Origin: an uncultured Thermoleophilia bacterium
GTDB lineage: Bacteria; Actinomycetota; Thermoleophilia; Gaiellales; F1-60-MAGs149
Length of the DNA: 7,808 nt
Assembly: GCA_902806305.1 (NCBI GenBank)
Contig: CADCWC010000181.1
Coordinates: 1-7,808 of the forward strand
Direction of reading: 5' to 3'
In this document: piece by piece, positions 1 to 6,550 of the stretch
How positions within the stretch are numbered: position 1 is the stretch's first letter
How the letters are laid out: the number at the start of each line of letters is the position of its first letter
The notes under the pieces: model-generated
What the model saw: the letters and a program-made list of their open reading frames with translations, nothing else
What the model was told of the DNA's origin: nothing
Database searches by the model: none
Program-made: the position numbers and the translations under genes

Positions 1-1306
1 CGAGGAGGGGACCGACCTGCAGCCGCTGTTCGAGACGCTGCTCGCCCACGTGCCCGCGCCGACGTTCGACCCCGAGCACCCGCTGCAGGCGCTCGTCACG
101 AACCTCGACGCGTCGCCCTACGTGGGACGTCTCGCGCTGTGCCGCGTGCGTCACGGCGTGATCCGCCGCGGCCGCCAGGTCGCGTGGTGTCGCGCCGACG
201 GCACGGTCGAGCGGCTGAAGATCAACGAGCTCTACATCACGGAGTCGCTCGACCGCGTGCCCGCGGAGGAGGCCGGGCCGGGCGAGATCATCGCCGTCGC
301 GGGCATCCCGGACGTGATGATCGGCGAGACCCTGGCCGATCCGGAGGATCCCCGGCCGCTCCCCGTGATGGTCATCGACGAGCCCAGCCTCTCGATGACC
401 GTCGGCATCAATACGTCGCCCCTGGCAGGCCAGGACGGAAAGAAGCTGACCGCTCGGCAGGTCCGCGCCCGGCTCGACCAGGAGCTCGTCGGCAACGTCT
501 CGATCCGTGTCCTCGAGACCGCGCGACCCGACACCTGGGAGGTGCAGGGTCGCGGCGAGCTGCAGCTCGCCGTGCTCGTCGAGATGATGCGGCGCGAGGG
601 CTTCGAGCTCACCGTCGGCAAGCCCCAGGTGGTGACCCGCGTCATCGACGGCAAGGTCCACGAGCCGGTCGAGCGGCTCGCGATCGACGTCCCGGAGGAC
701 TACCTCGGCGTCGTCACGCAGCTGATCGCCCTGCGCAAGGGGCGGATGGAGCAGATGGTCAACCACGGCACCGGCTGGGTCCGCATGGAGTACCTCGTGC
801 CGGCCCGCGGGTTGATCGGATTCCGGACCGAGTTCCTGACCGAGACCCGCGGCACGGGCATCCTGCACCACGTCTTCGACCGCTACGAGCCGTGGAAGGG
901 CGAGCTGCGGACGCGGCCCACCGGCAGCCTGGTCGCCGACCGGCGTGGCGCCTCGACCGGCTTCGCGCTGATGAACCTCCAGGAGCGCGGCTCGCTCTTC
1001 ATCGGGCCGGGCGACGAGGTCTACGAGGGCATGGTCGTCGGCGAGAACGCCCGCGGCGAGGACATGGACGTGAACGCCACGAAGGAGAAGAAGCTCACCA
1101 ACATGCGGGCGTCGGGGTCGGACGACAACCTCCGTCTCGTGCCGCATCGGGAGCTCTCGCTGGAGCAGGCGCTCGAGTTCTGTCGTGACGACGAGTGCGC
1201 CGAGGTGACTCCCCACCACGTGCGGCTGCGCAAGGTGGCGCTGCTCGCCGTCAACCGGACGAAGACGGCGCGCGCCAAGGCGCTCGCCGAGAAGCTGCCC
1301 GTCTGA
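1..1306 (+). CDS. typA: TypA/BipA ribosome-associated GTPase, 5'-truncated by window edge
   Basis: This is a translational GTPase of the EF-G/LepA class that binds the 70S ribosome and is linked in other bacteria to stress and cold adaptation and to 50S assembly. The frame is already open at base 2 and reads TypA-like sequence (PLFETLLAHVPAP) before the first possible GTG at 50, so that GTG is internal. About 434 residues are present. The family is about 600-615 residues long, so most of the GTPase domain with G1-G4 lies outside the window. In order, the visible part holds the end of the G domain, the domain II beta-barrel (starting near LVTNLDASPYVGRLALCRV), an EF-G domain III-like part (VQGRGELQLAVLVEMMRREG), the domain V-like part (VPARGLIGFRTEF) and the TypA-specific C-terminal domain. 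That last domain carries the hallmark NATKEKKLTNMRASGSDD and ends in EVTPHHVRLRK plus a basic tail. It stops at TGA, 3 bases before the next gene, so the two are probably cotranscribed. Confidence 0.96.
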   Translation, partial: EEGTDLQPLFETLLAHVPAPTFDPEHPLQALVTNLDASPYVGRLALCRVRHGVIRRGRQVAWCRADGTVERLKINELYITESLDRVPAEEAGPGEIIAVAGIPDVMIGETLADPEDPRPLPVMVIDEPSLSMTVGINTSPLAGQDGKKLTARQVRARLDQELVGNVSIRVLETARPDTWEVQGRGELQLAVLVEMMRREGFELTVGKPQVVTRVIDGKVHEPVERLAIDVPEDYLGVVTQLIALRKGRMEQMVNHGTGWVRMEYLVPARGLIGFRTEFLTETRGTGILHHVFDRYEPWKGELRTRPTGSLVADRRGASTGFALMNLQERGSLFIGPGDEVYEGMVVGENARGEDMDVNATKEKKLTNMRASGSDDNLRLVPHRELSLEQALEFCRDDECAEVTPHHVRLRKVALLAVNRTKTARAKALAEKLPV

Positions 1307-1309
1307 CCG

Positions 1310-2455
1310 ATGGTGGAGGCGGGACCCGACGTCCTGATCTGGGGCGACACGGTCCGCTCGCACGCGCTCCGGCACGAGGTGCCGCTGTCCGTCCTCGACC
1401 CGATCCTCTACGTCGAGCACGCGGGCGAGCGGACCGTCGTGCTGCCCGCCGGCGAGGCGCTCCGGGCCCGTGACCTGGCCGGCGGACTCGTGGTCCGGAC
1501 GATGGAGGAGCTCGGGCTGCTCGAGCTGATCGCCCAGGGCGTCCCGCGCGACGAGCTCCCGAACCGCTTCGCGGTCGTGGCCTGTGCCGCGCTCGGCGTC
1601 CGCGAGGCGGTGGTGCCCGCCGACTTCCCGCTCGGCCTCGCCGACGCGCTCCGGGCCGCGGGCGTCGCGCTCCAGGTCGACGATCGCCGGTTCCGGGATC
1701 GCCGGCGCGTCAAGACCCCGGCCGAGCTCGCGGGCGTCCGTCGCGCCCAGGCGGCCGCGGAGGCCGGGATCGCCGCGGCCGCCGCGCTCCTCCGCCGGGC
1801 CGAGCCCGACTCGGCCGGCGTGCTCGTCGCGGACGGTCGACCCGTCACCTCCGAACGGCTGCACGTGCTCCTGCGCGCCGTCGCCGTGGAGCACGGCGCG
1901 GCCGTCGAGGAGGTGATCTGCTCGCACGGGGCGCAGACGTCGATCGGACACCACGAGGGTGAAGGACCGATCCTGGCCGGCGAACCCGTCATCGTGGACG
2001 TCTGGCCGCGCGACGTGCGGAGCGGCTGCCACGCCGACATGACGCGGACCTTCTGCGTCGGCGACCCGCCGGCCTGGCTCGTCGACTGGCACGCGCTGTG
2101 CCGAGAGGCGCTGGAGGCGGCCCGCGCCGGCGTCCGGGCGGGCGTGGCGGGCACGGACCTGCACGCAGCCACGTCGTCGTTCTTCGAGGGTCACGGCTTC
2201 GCGACGCAGCGCTCGGTGCCGGGGACCACCGACGGCTACGCCTGGGCGCTCGGCCACGGGGTCGGCCTGGAGGCGCACGAGGACCCGGGGATGGGCCGCC
2301 TGCCCGCGCCGCCCCTCGTGGCCGGCGACGTGGTCGCCGTCGAGCCGAGCCTGGTCCGCCAGGGCACGGGCGGCTGCCGGCTCGAGGACCTCCTGCTCGT
2401 CCGCGAGGACGGCTGCGAGACGCTGACCGACTACCCGTACGATCTGGCGCCCTGA
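1310..2455 (+). CDS. M24-family metallopeptidase (Xaa-Pro aminopeptidase/prolidase-like)
   Basis: This 381-residue protein has the two-part creatinase/prolidase layout: a less conserved N-terminal domain (about 1-130) and a pita-bread catalytic domain (about 135-378). All five expected dinuclear-metal ligands are visible: Asp230 in VIVDVWPRD, Asp243 in HADMTRTF, His316 in LGHGVGLEAHE, Glu345 in VAVEPS and Glu359 in CRLEDLLLV. His residues in SIGHHEG (214-215) sit where the family has its proton-shuttle or substrate His. It is therefore predicted to be an active cytoplasmic peptidase cleaving peptides next to proline, although the exact substrate cannot be read from the sequence. The ATG lies 3 bases after the typA stop without a clear Shine-Dalgarno site of its own, so translational coupling to typA is likely. 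The first Asp motif reads DVWP rather than the DhG common in methionine aminopeptidases, which favours the Xaa-Pro branch. M24 membership is near certain; the subfamily is not. Confidence 0.9.
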   Translation: MVEAGPDVLIWGDTVRSHALRHEVPLSVLDPILYVEHAGERTVVLPAGEALRARDLAGGLVVRTMEELGLLELIAQGVPRDELPNRFAVVACAALGVREAVVPADFPLGLADALRAAGVALQVDDRRFRDRRRVKTPAELAGVRRAQAAAEAGIAAAAALLRRAEPDSAGVLVADGRPVTSERLHVLLRAVAVEHGAAVEEVICSHGAQTSIGHHEGEGPILAGEPVIVDVWPRDVRSGCHADMTRTFCVGDPPAWLVDWHALCREALEAARAGVRAGVAGTDLHAATSSFFEGHGFATQRSVPGTTDGYAWALGHGVGLEAHEDPGMGRLPAPPLVAGDVVAVEPSLVRQGTGGCRLEDLLLVREDGCETLTDYPYDLAP

Positions 2456-2574
2456 GGCTCCGGCCGCTGCTGCGGCGCGCCGCCGCGCAGGGACCCCACG
2501 CCACCCCCGCGCGGTGCGCGGGAGCGGCGTGACGTCCTTCGGGCTCCCCGCCGGGCATTCGCCGGCGACGCCGA
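2456..2574. other. Convergent intergenic gap with GC-rich hairpins
   Basis: The gap lies between the plus-strand peptidase gene and the end of the minus-strand PII gene. It holds two strong perfect inverted repeats: GCGGCG-CGC-CGCCGC at 2472-2486 and CCCGCGC-GGT-GCGCGGG at 2506-2522. Neither has a T-tract on either strand, so they are not classical intrinsic terminators. They could still act as bidirectional stem terminators or 3'-end stabilisers for the converging transcripts. I see no gene here. Confidence 0.45.
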
Positions 2575-2940
2575 TCAGGCGGGCGCCTCCGTCTCGTGGG
2601 ACTCGAGCACCTCCTCGCCCTCCTCGCCGGTGCGGATCCGCAGGGCGCGCTCGACGTGGTAGACGAAGATCTTGCCGTCCCCGATCGTGCCGGTGCCCGC
2701 GTGGGTGAGGATCGCCTCGATCGCGGCCTCGACGTCCTCGTCGGCGAGCACCACCTCGATCTTCAGCTTGGGCCGCATGTGCAGGGTCTCCGTGGCGCCG
2801 CGGTAGTGCTCGACGATCGCCTCGCCGCGGCCGGAGCCGAGCGACTCGATGATGGTCAGCGACGGCAGCCCGATCGCGAACAGTTCCGCGCGGATCGCCT
2901 CGAACCGCTCGTGCCGGATGTAGGCCTCGATCTTCTTCAT
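2575..2940 (-). CDS. glnK: PII nitrogen-regulatory protein (GlnK-like) with atypical T-loop
   Basis: This 121-residue PII protein forms trimers in the cytoplasm that sense ATP/ADP and 2-oxoglutarate and, when paired with an amtB gene, typically plug the ammonium channel. It aligns with E. coli GlnB without gaps. Conserved residues are Arg38, Tyr46-Arg47-Gly48, Lys58, the C-terminal signature TIGDGKIFV (Gly87, Asp88, Gly89, Lys90), and Arg101 and Arg103 in RIRTGE. Arg47 is the residue that enters the AmtB pore in the E. coli complex. Three positions are odd: Tyr51, the uridylylation/adenylylation site, is Glu; Gln39, a Mg/2-oxoglutarate ligand, is Gly; and the run after it is GEA rather than QKG. 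The start is ATG with GGGAG 7 bases upstream (2948-2952), inside the end of amtB, and the two genes are 2 bases apart. The family is certain; the symbol rests on the amtB neighbour. It might equally be an uncharacterised PII subgroup. Confidence 0.9.
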   Translation of the reverse strand: MKKIEAYIRHERFEAIRAELFAIGLPSLTIIESLGSGRGEAIVEHYRGATETLHMRPKLKIEVVLADEDVEAAIEAILTHAGTGTIGDGKIFVYHVERALRIRTGEEGEEVLESHETEAPA

Positions 2941-2942
2941 CG

Positions 2943-4322
2943 TCAGTCTCCCGTGACGGGCGCGGTCCGGGCCCCGGCCGAGCGCGGGCTGATGCGGCGC
3001 GCGGGCGCGGGGATGTAGGGCGTGTACTCGCCGTAGCCCGGCATGAACTGCTCCGGGTAGCCCCACATGCCGTGCTCGTGGATGTCGAGGCCCTCGATCT
3101 CCTCCTGCGCCGAGACGCGCAGGCCGATCGTCCGCTTGAGCAGGTAGAAGGTGCCGAAGCTCGTCGCGAAGACGAACGCGGCGATCGCCACGATGCCGTA
3201 GGCCTGGACGAACAGCTGGTCGAGGCCTCCGCCGTAGAAGAGGCCGGGACTGCCGACTGCGGCGAGCTCCTCCGTCGTGAACAGGCCGCACGAGAGCGTG
3301 CCCCAGACGCCGCCCATGCCGTGGGCGGCGATGGCCCCGATCGGGTCGTCGATCCGGACCCGGTCCATGGCGAAGACGACGACGACCATGATGCCGCCGG
3401 CGACCAGGCCGATCACGGCCGCGGCCCAGTTCTCGACGAAGGCGCAGGGCGCCGTGATGGCCACGAGGCCCGCGATCGCGCCGTTGCCGGCCATGCCGAT
3501 GTCGACGGTGCGCTGCGACACGTAGCCCACGATGATGGCGCCCAGCACGCCGCAGGCGGCGGCGATGTTGGTCGTCACCGCGATGTCGGCGATCTGCGTC
3601 GTGGCGCCCATCGTCGAGCCCGCGTTGAAGCCGAGCCACCCGAACCAGAGGATGATCACGCCGAGCATCGCGAGCGGCATCGAGTGGCCCGGGATCGGCC
3701 GCGGCTTGCCGTCCGGTCCGTACTTGCCGAGCCGGGCGCCGATCACCACGGTGCCCGCGAGCGCGGCCGTGGCACCGACCAGGTGGACGACGGACGAGCC
3801 CGCGAAGTCCTGCATGCCGGCGTCGGTCAGCCAGCCGCCGCCCCAGACCCAGTGGCCGACGATCGGGTAGATGAGCGACGCGAACACGATCGCGAAGGCG
3901 ACGTAGACGCGGAACTTGGTGCGGTCGAGCATCGTGCCCCAGACGATCGCGAGCGACACCGCGCAGAACACGACCTGGAACCAGTACTTGGCCGACAGCG
4001 GGATGGACGCCCAGGACAGCGATTCGAAGACGGTGTCGACCTGGTCGCCCGAGACGCTCAGGAAGAAGCCCTCCGTCCCGATGAAGCTGCCCGAGTCGGT
4101 CCCGAACGCGAACGCGAAGCCGACGGCCCAGAAGGCCACGAACGCGATCGAGAGGTTGACGAAGATCTTGGCCACCACGGCTCCGACGTTCTTGCCGCGC
4201 GAGAAGCCGACCTCCAGCATGGCGAAGCCCGCCTGCATGAAGAACACCAGTCCGGCGGCGATGACCACCCACAGGGTGTTCATGGCCAGCGCCAGATCGG
4301 CTGGTGTGGATTCCGGTGTCAC
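2943..4322 (-). CDS. amtB: Ammonium transporter (Amt/MEP/Rh family)
   Basis: This trimeric inner-membrane channel conducts ammonium/ammonia. The 459-residue protein has the expected pattern of about 11 hydrophobic helices, beginning with NTLWVVIAAGLVFFMQAGFA. Signature residues are present: Asp172 and pore His180 in QDFAGSSVVHLVGA, the second pore His334 in AAHGMGGVWGTL, and the GWLGFNAGS and GNGAIAGLVAITAPCAFV segments. The cytoplasmic tail contains EEIEGLDIHEHGMWGY, the conserved Amt C-terminal motif that couples the subunits and meets GlnK. There is no cleavable signal peptide, so it is of the 11-helix type without the E. coli leader. The GTG start is chosen because GGGAGGG (4329-4335) lies 6 bases upstream and the protein then starts just before helix 1. 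It heads an operon with the PII gene 2 bases downstream. A promoter and an antitermination-type leader lie upstream, so expression is probably controlled at a terminator. Confidence 0.96.
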   Translation of the reverse strand: MTPESTPADLALAMNTLWVVIAAGLVFFMQAGFAMLEVGFSRGKNVGAVVAKIFVNLSIAFVAFWAVGFAFAFGTDSGSFIGTEGFFLSVSGDQVDTVFESLSWASIPLSAKYWFQVVFCAVSLAIVWGTMLDRTKFRVYVAFAIVFASLIYPIVGHWVWGGGWLTDAGMQDFAGSSVVHLVGATAALAGTVVIGARLGKYGPDGKPRPIPGHSMPLAMLGVIILWFGWLGFNAGSTMGATTQIADIAVTTNIAAACGVLGAIIVGYVSQRTVDIGMAGNGAIAGLVAITAPCAFVENWAAAVIGLVAGGIMVVVVFAMDRVRIDDPIGAIAAHGMGGVWGTLSCGLFTTEELAAVGSPGLFYGGGLDQLFVQAYGIVAIAAFVFATSFGTFYLLKRTIGLRVSAQEEIEGLDIHEHGMWGYPEQFMPGYGEYTPYIPAPARRISPRSAGARTAPVTGD

Positions 4323-4348
4323 AGGTCGCCCTCCCGTATGAGCGCATG

Positions 4349-4381
4349 AAAAAAGCCGCCCTGGAAAGGATCCAGAGCGGC
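4349..4381 (-). terminator. Intrinsic terminator in the amtB leader
   Basis: Read on the minus strand, this is a 10-bp stem, GCCGCUCUGG with CCAGGGCGGC (one U-G wobble), a 7-nt loop and six U residues at 4354-4349. It sits between the amtB promoter and the amtB start codon, so it cannot serve to end an upstream gene and must act as a regulated attenuator. The first four bases of the 5' arm (4381-4378) also form the 3' arm of hairpin P2 of the antitermination element, so the two structures exclude each other. Confidence 0.9.
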
Positions 4382-4419
4382 CACGTTGCCGAACGAGTCC
4401 GGCAACGCTGCCGGGCTCG
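4378..4419 (-). promoter_or_regulatory. ANTAR-type antitermination RNA: tandem hexaloop hairpins P1 and P2
   Basis: On the minus-strand RNA, P1 (4419-4394) is CGAG-C-CCGGC, loop AGCGUU, GCCGG-A-CUCG: nine base pairs with one C/A mismatch. Two bases later, P2 (4391-4378) is CGGC, loop AACGUG, GCCG. Both loops are six bases with A at position 1 and G at position 4, the known recognition rule for ANTAR-domain antiterminators such as EutV and NasR. The 3' arm of P2 overlaps the 5' arm of the terminator, as in those systems. When an ANTAR dimer holds P1 and P2, the terminator cannot form and amtB-PII is transcribed. ANTAR control of nitrogen-assimilation genes is established. The assignment here is by eye, from structure and loops. 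The ANTAR protein is not in this window. Confidence 0.82.
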
Positions 4420-4424
4420 ATCTC

Positions 4425-4453
4425 AGTATGGGATGGGCGTCGGACGACGTCAA
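4425..4453 (-). promoter_or_regulatory. Sigma70-type promoter of amtB-PII operon
   Basis: On the minus strand, TTGACG (4453-4448) matches the -35 consensus at five of six positions. It is followed by a 17-base spacer and CATACT (4430-4425) as the -10. The start would fall near 4418-4421, which puts hairpin P1 at the very 5' end of a leader of roughly 95 nt. I found no GlnR-type box. Confidence 0.75.
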
Positions 4454-4560
4454 GCGTGACCCGTCGGCCGCAGGAGCGGACGCGCCGCCGTCAGCTGCGG
4501 GTCGGCATCGCGGCCCGGGGCGTCGTGCCGGAGTCGATCCGATGCCGCACAATGCCCGGC

Positions 4561-6063
4561 ATGGACGTCGGCCCTCCGCCCGCGGCCCGGGCCACCGAGG
4601 AGGTCGCGTTCTCGTCGGCCACCGGGCGGTGGATCCTCCTGGCCACGGTCCTCGGCTCGGGGGTGGCGGGCCTCGACGCGACCGTGGTCAACGTCGCCCT
4701 GCCCGCCATCGGTGACGACCTCGGCGGCGGCGTGTCGGGCCTGCAGTGGACGCTCAACGGCTACCTGCTGACGCTGTCGGCGCTGATCCTGCTCGGTGGC
4801 TCGCTCGGCGACCGCTACGGCCGGCGGCGGGTGTTCCTCGTCGGCGTCGTCTGGTTCGCGATCGCCTCGCTGCTCTGCGGTCTGGCCACGAACGTGGAGA
4901 CGCTGATCGCGGCGCGCGCGCTGCAGGGCGTCGGCGGCGCGCTGCTCACCCCCGGCAGCCTCGCGATCATCCAGGCCGGCTTCCGCCCCGAGGACCGCGC
5001 CCGGGCGGTCGGCGCCTGGTCCGGGCTCGGCGGCATCGCCTACGCCGCCGGGCCGTTCGCCGGCGGCTGGCTGATCGACGTCGTCTCGTGGCGGGCGATC
5101 TTCCTGCTCAACCTGCCGCTCGCCCTGGTCGTCGTCCTCGTGACCCTTCGCCACGTGCCCGAGACGGCCGACCCCGAGCGCGTCCCGGGGCTGGACGTGG
5201 CGGGCGCGGTGCTCGGCATCGTCGGCCTGGCGGCCGGCACGTACGCGTTGATCGAGGGGCCGGGACGCGGGATCGACGACCCGACGGTGATCGCGACCGC
5301 GTTCGTCGGCGTCGCCGCGCTGGCGCTGTTCGCGCGGGTCGAGGCCACGAGTCCGCACCCGATGCTGCCGCTCGACATCTTCCGCTCGCGCCAGTTCTCG
5401 GCCGCGAACGCGGTCACGGTGACGGTCTACGCCGCGCTCGGCGGCATGCTGTTCCTGTTCGTCGTACAGCTCCAGATCGTGCTCGGATACTCGCCGCTCG
5501 AGGCGGGCGCGGCGGCGATGCCGAGCACGCTGCTGATGCTGGTGCTCTCCTCGTCGGCGGGCGCGCTCGCCGAGCGGATCGGCCCGCGTCTGCCCATGAC
5601 GGTGGGACCACTCGCGGTGGGGCTCGCCATGGCGATGCTCAGCCGCATCGACGCCGGCTCCGACTACCTGACCGGCGTGCTGCCGGGCGTGATCGTGTTC
5701 GGGCTGGCGCTCAGCCTGATGGTCGCGCCGCTCACGGCGACGGTGATGGCCGCCGCTCCGGCGCGTCACGCGGGGGTCGCGTCGGGCATCAACAACGCCG
5801 TGGCGCGGACCGCCTCCCTGCTCGCGGTGGCGGTCCTGCCGCCGCTCGCGGGGTTGACGGGGGACGCGTACACGGATCCCGCCGCGTTCACCGACGGCTA
5901 CCGGCTCGCGATGCTGATCGCCGCGGGCCTGGCCGCCGTCGGGGGCGTCACGGCGTTCCTGACCATCTCGAACCGGCTCGGCGGCGAGCTCGAGACGCCG
6001 CACGACCACCACTGCGCCCTCGACGCGCCGCCGCTGCGCGGCGCCCCGGCGCCCGGCGACTGA
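4561..6063 (+). CDS. MFS drug exporter, DHA2 (EmrB/QacA) type
   Basis: This 500-residue inner-membrane proton antiporter is predicted, with hydrophobic segments fitting the 14-helix DHA2 plan. Helix 1 carries LDATVVNVALPAI (38-50), the DHA2 form of motif D1 with a membrane-embedded Asp39. Motif A is GGSLGDRYGRRR (79-90) in the loop between helices 2 and 3. The antiporter motif C is AAGPFAGG (162-169) in helix 5. Proteins of this type export lipophilic drugs or metabolites, but the substrate cannot be predicted and no TetR/MarR regulator is adjacent. The frame is open to 4456, but those upstream codons would run into the amtB promoter region and add a basic, non-membrane stretch. ATG 4561 is preferred, with ATG 4552 as an alternative; neither has a Shine-Dalgarno site. 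A small SRPBCC-like gene follows after 15 bases. Confidence 0.9.
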   Translation: MDVGPPPAARATEEVAFSSATGRWILLATVLGSGVAGLDATVVNVALPAIGDDLGGGVSGLQWTLNGYLLTLSALILLGGSLGDRYGRRRVFLVGVVWFAIASLLCGLATNVETLIAARALQGVGGALLTPGSLAIIQAGFRPEDRARAVGAWSGLGGIAYAAGPFAGGWLIDVVSWRAIFLLNLPLALVVVLVTLRHVPETADPERVPGLDVAGAVLGIVGLAAGTYALIEGPGRGIDDPTVIATAFVGVAALALFARVEATSPHPMLPLDIFRSRQFSAANAVTVTVYAALGGMLFLFVVQLQIVLGYSPLEAGAAAMPSTLLMLVLSSSAGALAERIGPRLPMTVGPLAVGLAMAMLSRIDAGSDYLTGVLPGVIVFGLALSLMVAPLTATVMAAAPARHAGVASGINNAVARTASLLAVAVLPPLAGLTGDAYTDPAAFTDGYRLAMLIAAGLAAVGGVTAFLTISNRLGGELETPHDHHCALDAPPLRGAPAPGD

Positions 6064-6066
6064 CGA

Positions 6067-6083
6067 GACACGCGTCCCGTGTC
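6067..6083 (+). promoter_or_regulatory. Inverted repeat covering the GTG start of the next gene
   Basis: GACACG-CGTCC-CGTGTC is a perfect 6-bp inverted repeat just after the exporter stop. The GTG start at 6079 lies inside its 3' arm. In mRNA the hairpin would hide the start codon until a ribosome ending at TGA 6061 disrupts it, which would couple translation of the two genes. It could also be chance in this GC-rich DNA. Confidence 0.35.
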
Positions 6084-6516
6084 CGGCCCGCTGCAGCTGT
6101 TCTCGGAGCTCGTCGTGCGGCGCACCCGGGCGCGGCACCGATCGAGCGCCGAGCGGTCGCTGGCCGCGCCGGAGCACGCCTGGACCCTCGTGGCGGACGC
6201 GTCGCTCTGGTCGCTCTGGATGCCGGGCGTGGCGTCGTTGCTCGAGCCTGCACGGCCGCTCCGCCGTGGCCTTCGGCTCCGGGTCGCGGTCCGACCCGCG
6301 GGCGGGCGCCTCGGGCTCGGAGCCGCGCGCGAGGGTCACGTCCAGGTCGACGGGCTCGCCGACGACGTGCTGGCCTGGACGCTGATCGCCGGGAGCCGCG
6401 TCGAGGTCTACCGCCTGCAGCGGTCCGGCGGGCGCTACCGGCTCGAGGTCGAGGGCGGCGACCACGCCGACGCGGTGCTCGCAGGCCTCGACCGTGAGAC
6501 CACGCCGATCGGCTGA
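6079..6516 (+). CDS. Small SRPBCC/START-like protein (tentative)
   Basis: This 145-residue protein has no membrane segment. After a basic N-terminus, residues 26-54 (RSLAAPEHAWTLVAD, then LWSLWMPGV) resemble the opening of SRPBCC/polyketide-cyclase-like folds, where a beta strand and an alpha helix with a V/W-x-x-x-x-D..W..W pattern form the lip of a hydrophobic pocket. The later alternating strands (LRLRVAVRPAG, AREGHVQVDGLA, VLAWTLIAG, YRLEVEGG) fit the antiparallel sheet of that fold. No catalytic residues can be named, and such proteins bind lipids, cyclise polyketides or have no known role. The GTG start lies 15 bases after the exporter stop with only a weak purine stretch upstream, and an inverted repeat covers it. 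It is probably cotranscribed with the exporter. That the gene is real is likely; the fold assignment is moderate. Confidence 0.6.
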   Translation: MSGPLQLFSELVVRRTRARHRSSAERSLAAPEHAWTLVADASLWSLWMPGVASLLEPARPLRRGLRLRVAVRPAGGRLGLGAAREGHVQVDGLADDVLAWTLIAGSRVEVYRLQRSGGRYRLEVEGGDHADAVLAGLDRETTPIG

Positions 6517-6538
6517 GCGCGGCGCCCGAGTCCGTCGC

Positions 6539-6544
6539 TACCGT
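6539..6544 (+). promoter_or_regulatory. Possible -10 box for a leaderless cupin transcript
   Basis: TACCGT fits the TAnnnT form of -10 boxes and ends 6 bases before the cupin ATG at 6551, so transcription would begin at or next to the start codon. There is no clear -35 and no Shine-Dalgarno site. The context CGCTA...GCC-ATGG resembles the box before the leuS leader peptide. Confidence 0.35.
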
Positions 6545-6550
6545 GCCGCC

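Larger units (their letters stand above)
4323..4560. other. Divergent intergenic region between amtB and the MFS gene
   Basis: The half nearest amtB is fully explained by its promoter, leader and terminator. The half nearest the exporter (about 4454-4560) shows only a weak -10-like CACAAT at 4548-4553. That box ends 7 bases before the ATG at 4561, which would give a nearly leaderless transcript. It has no convincing -35 and no Shine-Dalgarno site. I see no regulator-binding palindrome there. Confidence 0.5.

Noticed and set aside
50..52. GTG at 50 as the start of typA
   Set aside because: Bases 2-49 already encode conserved TypA sequence in the same frame, so the gene enters from outside the window.
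2472..2522. Hairpins in the convergent gap as intrinsic terminators
   Set aside because: Strong stems but no T-tract on either strand; kept only as part of the gap description.
2575..4347. A 590-codon minus-strand frame suggesting an amtB-PII fusion
   Set aside because: The PII frame simply stays open upstream through amtB in the wrong frame. The real amtB and PII frames differ, each with its own start, SD site and stop.
4349..4419. Glutamine riboswitch in the amtB leader
   Set aside because: The two simple hexaloop hairpins overlapping a terminator do not resemble the three-stem glnA-type aptamer, while they match the ANTAR rule well.
4430..4480. GlnR-type operator (GTnAC-n6-GnAAC) at the amtB promoter
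   Set aside because: A GTCAC-like half-site occurs near the -35, but no second half-site follows at the needed spacing.
4456..4560. Longer N-terminus of the exporter from GTG 4456
   Set aside because: The extra residues are basic and not family-like, and the start would sit next to the opposing amtB promoter; ATG 4561 (or 4552) fits DHA2 proteins better.
4450..6465. 671-codon open frame on the minus strand across the exporter
   Set aside because: It is a low-complexity Arg/Gly/Asp-rich product lying antisense to a clear MFS gene; such frames are expected where third positions are nearly all G or C.
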